A stretch of 64,000 bases of DNA. It comes from Symbiodinium natans. Taxonomy: Eukaryota; Sar; Dinophyceae; Suessiales; Symbiodiniaceae. The notes under the pieces were generated by a model. That model was not told the origin of the DNA. It saw nothing but the letters and a program-made list of their open reading frames with translations, and did no database searches. Where the stretch lies: NCBI GenBank assembly GCA_905221605.1, contig CAJNDS010000130.1, positions 124,001-188,000 of the forward strand. The letters are read 5' to 3'. Below are positions 60,101-64,000 of this stretch, piece by piece (positions within the stretch are counted from its first letter, which is position 1; each line of letters begins with the position of its first letter). The position numbers and the translations under genes are program-made.

Positions 60101-61447
60101 TCCTAGACCCTAAACCCTAAACCCTAAACCCTAAACCCTAAACCCTAAACCCTAAACCCCACACCCTAAACCCTAAACCCTAAACCCTAAACCCGAAACC
60201 CGAAACCCGAAACCCTAAACCCTATCCCAGAACCCGTCAGCTGACGGGCATGGCAAGCTTGTGGTGCTCAGCCGAAAGAATCGAAGGAAGCCGAAAGAAG
60301 GGCCTTGAAGAGCCCAACCCTTCGTCCGGTGCATCCAGGGACTCTCTAAGCATCCTAAAGCCATCGAAGCTGCAAAGGTGCTGAATCTACGAGTGCGTCC
60401 CGACACTCTGAGGGTTTGGGGTTTAGGGTTTAGGGTTTAGGGTTTTTAGAGTTTAGAGTTTAGGACTCGACTTTATCCCCTACCTACAATTCGCCCTCAG
60501 CACCGACGAGGCTTTCCAGGCATGCATGGTTCGGTGCCCAACCCTTGGTCCAAAAGCCCTATTCATACGGGGGTTTCGCAGAACTAGGGTACCCTTTTCA
60601 GGCAGTCCCCTTAAGGGGATTCTATGCGGGTTCTACCCTCTCAGACGCTCGACCCTGAAACCTATTCGGCCTGCTGGCCTCCTACTCAACGCCAAGCCGC
60701 AGGCCATGACGAGAACGCGCAGCCCACGAAAAAGGCGCAGAGTACGCCTGGGAAAGGCTGAGGTTTTAGGTGGCCAGCTTAGGGTTTAGGGTTCAGGGTT
60801 ACGATTCAAAGGTTGCCTCGAAAACATGGCTTAATGTCTCTGTTGCGGGCACTGCACCAGAAGGGATGCTCATGGCTCTGAACGACAGGGTTTTGGTAGT
60901 GCGGGACACCCCGCACTTCTCACTCTCATCCTTATCTCACTTCATGGCTATATTTAGGCTCCTACTGTAACTCGCTTGTGAATATGTATGACTTTTAGGG
61001 TAGCCTTTTTGGTTCTGGTCCAGAGCACAAGAAGGGCAAGAGGGTACCACTGCACACCGGGCTGCACCATGCGAATGGCCCGCATGGATTTGACGGCCCG
61101 CGCTAGACGCAGAAGGATCATCTGATCAGTGGCCCCACCTTGACAGGCACGGCCCGAGTTCTCAACGAGCCCTTTCTCGGTCCAACTCAAGTTGGGAGAC
61201 AAGAAGCTGACGAAATCGAAGGACTCTCGGCACTTCAAAAGATGATAGACACCAAAGACGAAGCTGGGACCCGACGTGTCCCAGACCCCCTCCCCTAACT
61301 TATGCACACGCGCAAGAGCCCGAAACCCTAAACCCTAAACCCTAAACCCCCTCAAAGGTCCACAAGCCGCAGCCTCCCAAAGCCATGGGCCGCAACAGCC
61401 AGACATCCAGGCAGGTGGTGGTGGCAAGGAAAATGTCGAACCAATTC
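51041..61447 (-). CDS. voltage-gated cation channel with C-terminal EF hands, split gene
   Basis: Exons in order down the minus strand encode S3 (FDIFLATTTCLDVWLL), S4 (ILLRLARAVKSMRAIRMV, with repeated Arg/Lys), S5 (FLPSLCWSMVLLAVFMIMGA), the S5-pore turret (IANPEEDMIWREWVWIHYG), the pore region (YTLYEITFAGNWP), S6 (SIFFLAYITLVVFAVIRVIT), a post-S6 linker (LKDTLDAASNDAEHL) and two EF hands. This is the single-domain channel type common in dinoflagellates. Nine junctions are fixed by phase and homology, all with GC donors. N-terminus, S1 and S2 were not found. Ion selectivity is not known; calcium binding by the EF hands is inferred. The span includes introns. Confidence 0.88.
51190..51350. 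other. palindrome-like patch and poly(G)
   Basis: GGGGGTACCTTTTTGGGGGTC, ACCCTACTATTTGG and a run of about 19 G at 51318-51336. Related text occurs at 47.3-47.6 and 58.74 kb. Confidence 0.5.
51553..51575 (-). CDS. channel micro-exon between the EF hands (23 nt)
   Basis: Encodes (G)AALFHII after acceptor TCGAAG. It joins the preceding exon as HEG|AALFHII. The 3' junction is unclear: a GA donor (ATT|GACCCT) leaves one Asp before NGDG, whereas a regular EF loop would need GAC retained as well. Confidence 0.75.
51609..51703 (+). repeat. TTTAGGG array
   Basis: About 13 heptamers in a channel-gene intron. Confidence 0.96.
51710..52600. other. intronic, lower-GC, nothing recognised
   Basis: An AT-richer stretch (51720-52170) without heptamers, then TTTAGGG and CCCTAAA patches near 52270-52335 and 52540-52600. 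Confidence 0.5.
52634..52671 (-). CDS. channel exon after first EF hand (38 nt)
   Basis: Encodes AYFQTLELDVHE plus one base of G. Acceptor GTAAG, donor GAAG|GCCGGC. Joins the preceding exon as APW|AYFQTLEL. Confidence 0.85.
53199..53253 (-). CDS. channel exon: end of first EF hand
   Basis: Encodes MISQAQLSSVLADPIAP plus part of W. Acceptor CTCGCAG, donor TG|GCTGGC. With the 54.6-kb exon it completes the loop DETGDG|MISQAQ; the last loop position is Gln rather than the usual Glu. Confidence 0.85.
53290..53395. mobile_element. family B foldback element
   Basis: TTACTGTTGGTTCGTAGGGA and, inverted, TCCCTGCCAACCCACAGTAA. The interior has GGTACCCTATAT and TTAAAGGGTATAT. The flanks GTCATC and GTCACG share four of six bases. 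It lies 37 bp 5' of a channel exon. Confidence 0.85.
53652..53858. mobile_element. family A element with an internal tandem duplication
   Basis: CTACTTGGAGGTTCATGGTA on the left and ACCATGAACCTTCAAGTA on the right. Between them a unit of about 84 bp (GGAGGTTCATGGTACTT...GTACAGTAGAA) is present twice. Confidence 0.85.
54643..54691 (-). CDS. channel exon: start of first EF hand
   Basis: Encodes VNKLERIFKAIDETGD plus one base of G, the entering helix and first half of a calcium loop. Acceptor GCCAAG, donor GATG|GCCCCT. Confidence 0.85.
55402..55470 (-). CDS. channel exon: end of S6 and linker
   Basis: Encodes VITAIFLKDTLDAASNDAEH then LVV. Acceptor TGCGAG, donor probably GTA|GCTGCC. It joins the S6 exon as FAVIR|VITAIF. 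A further linker exon between this and 54691 is likely but was not found. Confidence 0.88.
55870..56160 (+). other. open frame with a hydrophobic stretch, undecided
   Basis: A plus-strand frame contains FLEMLLGIVLALALAVVFSG. It lies inside a channel-gene intron on the opposite strand and may be chance. Confidence 0.25.
56675..56702. repeat. (TA)n(CA)n microsatellite
   Basis: About 10 TA then CA dinucleotides inside a channel intron. Confidence 0.9.
56865..56928 (-). CDS. channel exon: S6
   Basis: Encodes SSVFSIFFLAYITLVVFAVI then R. Acceptor ACCCAG, donor AGA|GCTGGG. Confidence 0.9.
57187..57229 (-). CDS. channel exon: pore to S6 (43 nt)
   Basis: Encodes (G)NWPTYARPIIDQV plus part of R, the post-filter segment. 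Acceptor TGGCAG, donor CG|GCTTGG. Confidence 0.9.
57574..57621 (-). CDS. channel exon: pore helix (48 nt)
   Basis: Encodes (G)TALRSMYTLYEITFA plus one base of G. Acceptor ACTGAG, donor GCAG|GCCGGA. Confidence 0.9.
58037..58251 (+). repeat. TTTAGGG array (about 215 bp)
   Basis: About 30 heptamers with three TTTTGGG variants. It lies in the intron between the turret exon and the pore-helix exon. Confidence 0.97.
58512..58579 (-). CDS. channel exon: S5-pore turret
   Basis: Encodes LQEFIANPEEDMIWREWVWI then HY and one base of G. Acceptor GAGCAG, donor TATG|GCCCCT. Confidence 0.9.
58627..58715. repeat. dispersed AT-containing repeat, second copy of 12.6 kb
   Basis: AACCCTCTGAAAAATATTCC, TAAATATGGTCC and AAACCCAATAAGGGAAA match 12603-12690 closely. 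Confidence 0.7.
59018..59106 (+). repeat. TTTAGGG array
   Basis: About 12 heptamers in the intron just after the S5 exon. Confidence 0.97.
59193..59277 (-). CDS. channel exon: S5
   Basis: Encodes (x)ISFLPSLCWSMVLLAVFMI then MGALMLGN and part of L. Acceptor CGCAAG, donor CT|GCCCCT. It joins the next exon as GNL|LQEFIAN. Confidence 0.9.
60107..60225 (-). repeat. CCCTAAA array with CCCGAAA variants
   Basis: About 14 CCCTAAA and 4 clustered CCCGAAA. Confidence 0.96.
60333..60369 (-). CDS. candidate channel exon: S4-S5 linker
   Basis: After acceptor TTTGCAG one frame reads FDGFRMLRESLD, similar to the linker that follows S4 in related channels. The phase does not join the S5 exon directly, so either a further micro-exon exists or this call is wrong. 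Confidence 0.4.
61066..61137 (-). CDS. channel exon: S4 voltage sensor
   Basis: Encodes (G)GATDQMILLRLARAVKSMR then AIRM and part of V, with basic residues every third position. Acceptor GTCAAG. The donor GT|GCAGCC is probable. Confidence 0.88.
61374..61447 (-). CDS. channel exon: S3
   Basis: Encodes NWFDIFLATTTCLDVWLLRP then MALG and one base of G. Acceptor CCTGAG, donor GGAG|GCTGCG. A CCCTAAA array follows within 60 bp in the intron. Confidence 0.88.
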
Positions 61448-62104
61448 CTCAGGAAAAGACGACGAAATGGTGGCGCCGCAGTGGTTCACCAAGAAGGCGC
61501 ACTTTCGGCAGGAAAAAGAGGATTTGCTTTAGACAATATGCAACAAACAAAAAGAGGTTTTTCTGGGACTACAACTCCTCCGTGTTAAAATCAGGATTAC
61601 AACGACGTGGTCACTCTTAGTGGGAACTTGGGGACTCGGTTATATCCAATATGCCCGCGCATAAGCCTTCCAGGGATACTACAGGAAGACCCTAAGACCC
61701 TAATTCTAACTCCGCGACAGGGACCTCGGGATGATGACGCCCGTTTATGGTCAAGCGTCTGGCATGTCGGGCCCCCCTTTGGTAAACCCGAAGCTAAAAC
61801 CCTCGAAATTCAACCAACAACCACATCACAGGGTTTAGGGTTTACGGTTTAGGGTTTAGGGTTTAGGGTTTAGGGCTTAAGGATTTTTGCCACCCGACTA
61901 GCCACAGCAATGCGGGGTAAATTGGTCGGAGGAGTGGAAAAAGGTCACCCAAGGCTTATAAGGTTTAGGGTTTAGGCTTTAGGGTTTAGGGTTTAGGGTT
62001 CAGCAGCTCCGGATCGAGCAGATTTACGGCTCGGATATAACACCCACCCACCCACCCAGCAAATCCCATAACATTAAGAAACCAAAAAGTTTCTTCATAC
62101 AAAA
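61448..62104. other. no gene recognised
   Basis: Upstream of the S3 exon, S1 and S2 would be expected but were not found. Contains heptamer patches at 61830-61880 and 61965-62000. Confidence 0.5.
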
Positions 62105-62705
62105 GTTGGGGTGCCCACGTGCCGTGCCCACGATTTTTTGTGCCTTGCCCACGAATATTTGTGCCTTGCCCACGAGTTTTTGTGCCTTGCCGGGGGGGGC
62201 GGGGTGGGGGGGGGGTGGGGGCGGGGTGGGGGTGGGATGGGGGGGGGTGGGGCCACGTGCCTTGCCCACGAGTGTGCCTTGCCACGAGTTTTTGTGCCTT
62301 GCCCACGAATTTTTGCGCCTTGCCCACGAATTTCGGTGCCTTGCCCACGAATTTTTGTGCCTTGCCCACGAATTTTGGTGCCTTGCCCAGGAATTTTTGC
62401 CTTGCCCACGAATTTCGGTGCCTTGCCCACGAATTTTTGTGCCTTGCCCACGAATTTTGGTGCCTTGCCCACGAATTTTTGCGCCTTGCCACTAACTTGT
62501 GTGCCCGAAAATTCGTGGGCAAGGCACAAAATTTCGTGCAAAGGCACAAATATTCGTGGGCAAGGCACAAAAATTCGTGGGCAAGGCACAAAAATTCGTG
62601 GACAAGGCACATTTTGGGGTTTTAAGCTTGCCCAAGGGCCAAGGGCCCAAAAATCCGAAACGCGCCTTGCCCACGAATTTTTGTGCCTTTGCCCACGAAA
62701 CCCAT
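62105..62705. repeat. 21-bp minisatellite in inverted orientation blocks
   Basis: Units of GTGCCTTGCCCACGAATTTT run left to right at 62115-62185 and 62260-62490. They then run inverted (AAAATTCGTGGGCAAGGCAC) at 62512-62612, and again direct at 62664-62697. A G/T tract (62190-62252) splits the first block. The long ALPTNFCALPT peptides from it are artefacts. Confidence 0.93.
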
Positions 62706-62709
62706 TAAG

Positions 62710-62765
62710 GTTTATATATATATTATATATATATATATATATTTTTTTTTCTATATAGAAAGAAA
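62710..62765. repeat. (TA)n tract
   Basis: About 40 bp of TATATA then poly(T), next to the 21-bp minisatellite. Confidence 0.85.
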
Positions 62766-62777
62766 GGTTTAGGGTGC

Positions 62778-62975
62778 ATGGGGGCGGGGTGGGGCGGGGG
62801 TGGGGGGGGGGTGGGGGGGGTGGGGGGGGGTGGGGGGGGGGGGGGGGGGTGGGGGGGTGGGGGGGGGGGGTGGGGGGGGGGGGGTGGGGCGGGGGGGGTG
62901 GGGGGGGGGGGGGGGTGGGGGGGGGGGGGGGGGTGGGGGGGGGTGGGGGGGGTTGGGGGGTGGGGGGGGTGCGGT
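62778..62975 (+). repeat. G-run tract with T spacers
   Basis: About 200 bp of G interrupted by single T and a few C. It is a strong G-quadruplex candidate on the plus strand. The poly-Gly and poly-Pro frames are artefacts. Confidence 0.95.
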
Positions 62976-63379
62976 GGCTCTCTCGGGCAGGTGAAGAGCT
63001 GCCAAATTTTTCTTGGGTGTGGCAGTCGTTACCCCGGACAACTAACCCTAAAACGTTTGTGGCCCACATACCTTTGTGGAATATAGTTGTATGGAGTCCG
63101 CGGATTTGGTCCCAATCGCAAGGGTCATTTCTGCACAGAAGAGCCGTTTTATGAGGGAAGGAAACCTGGGTAGTTTCGTAAATGAAGGCAGCCTTTAGGG
63201 GGATCCCTTTTTAAAGGGTGCCGCCTTACAATGGGTACCCACAAAGGAACCCTAATTTAGAGAACTACCCACCTGAATCCCCCTCGGACACCTTGTCTGG
63301 AGCCCTGCAGGCTAGGATAGAAGAAGGGCCCGAAACCCTTACCATCAGCTACGATGGAATTGCCATTAGCTGGCTAGCT

Positions 63380-63880
63380 CTTTGGTGAGTACTAGTTGAT
63401 ACTACCTGCTATTGTTGCTATTAGATGTTATTCGTTGCTAGTTGTGAATTAGTTGCTATGGGTTGTCTGACTTATTACATCTGATTACTTGCTATGAGTT
63501 GTGGTTCATTGTTCACAGTTCGTATTCATTGTTACAATTGGTAGTAACTGTTCTTAATTCCCACTAAATGTTTCTAGCTGAGATCATCCATGATTATTTG
63601 TTACTAATCCTTTTCTCCGTTGTTACTTGTTATTAGTTAATCGTTCTCATTTGTGAGACCTCTTTAGTTTTAGCTATTTCCAGGTGTTGCTAATTCATAT
63701 TGAAGATTCTTAGCTTTTCAGATGGTCGTACATATTTTCGAGTATTCTTACTTATCATTAGTGTTTCTTAGTTATTCTTGGTTAAAGATGTTATCAGCTG
63801 TCATGAGAGGTTCTTGACCTTTCTATTGCTCGTCGTCGTGGCGGTAGCAATGGTGAGAAGAATAAAATAGAATTCTCCTG
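63380..63880. repeat. T-rich degenerate (TTGYTA)n DNA
   Basis: TTGCTA, TTGTTA, TAGTTG and similar words recur without exact periodicity. It recalls the nonamer tract at 37.4-38.6 kb. No frame is open. Confidence 0.5.
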
Positions 63881-63901
63881 TTTTTCTGCACTAGTCTCAT
63901 C

Positions 63902-63999
63902 CTTACTGTGCCAAGCAGCGCCGCGCCCTGGAAGAAGCGACAGCGCTCGTAGTAAATCCGCGCGCAGAGCTCAAAGAAGTACCTGTCCCACTGCTTGCT
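63902..63999 (-). CDS. coding-like fragment at the window edge
   Basis: Minus strand reads SKQWDRYFFELCARIYYERC then RFFQGAALLG. Aromatic-rich and protein-like; it continues outside the window. It could belong to the N-terminal part of the channel gene or to another gene. Confidence 0.45.
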
Positions 64000-64000
64000 G

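Noticed and set aside
62095-63069. 324-codon proline-rich frame and overlapping glycine-rich frames
   Set aside because: Translation of G/T tracts and a 21-bp minisatellite.
1-64000. tRNA and rRNA genes
   Set aside because: I looked for cloverleaf-like and rRNA-like segments while reading and recognised none; a covariance-model scan was not possible.

Overview
The window looks like dinoflagellate nuclear DNA, most like the Symbiodiniaceae or close relatives. The reasons are: telomere-type TTTAGGG heptamers throughout in both orientations; very small exons joined by GC-AG, GT-AG and GA-AG introns; PPR and ion-channel protein motifs of the kind common in these algae; and an intronless gene preceded by a decayed match to the dinoflagellate spliced leader. 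The species cannot be named from the sequence. All gene models come from reading conserved motifs by eye; no alignment or transcript was available.

Layout. Positions 1-6.4 kb are satellite DNA: a 107-bp GC-rich satellite containing heptamers, then a 76-bp AT-rich foldback satellite with a higher-order pattern, then (TTAGGGC)n and a G run. No gene was seen from 6.4 to 9.15 kb. About 9.6-34.5 kb on the minus strand is read as one split gene for a PPR-SMR protein. More than 30 exons of about 28-100 nt, taken in order, keep the 35-residue PPR register across the splices and end in an SMR domain. Its introns hold most of the TTTAGGG/CCCTAAA arrays and several foldback elements. From 34.5 to 48.2 kb there is a 100-base assembly gap, many foldback elements, a 1.2-kb nonamer minisatellite and scattered coding-like minus-strand islands that I cannot name. 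At 49.4-50.8 kb (minus) lies an intronless 458-codon membrane transporter resembling the SLC52 riboflavin transporters, with a spliced-leader-like relic just upstream, so probably a retrogene. About 51.0-61.45 kb (minus) is a second split gene, a voltage-gated cation channel whose S3, S4, S5, pore, S6 and two EF-hand segments appear in order on small exons. From 61.5 kb to the end there are a 21-bp inverted minisatellite, G/T-rich tracts and T-rich low-complexity DNA, with a coding-like edge fragment at the far right.

The most unusual point is that the telomere-like arrays are not at a chromosome end. They fill introns between exons whose reading frame and 35-codon periodicity continue across them, they sometimes supply the splice acceptor, and they replace arms of foldback transposon-like elements. 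Three foldback families (called A, B and C here) are visible. One B element has duplicated its target exactly at a splice donor of the PPR gene.
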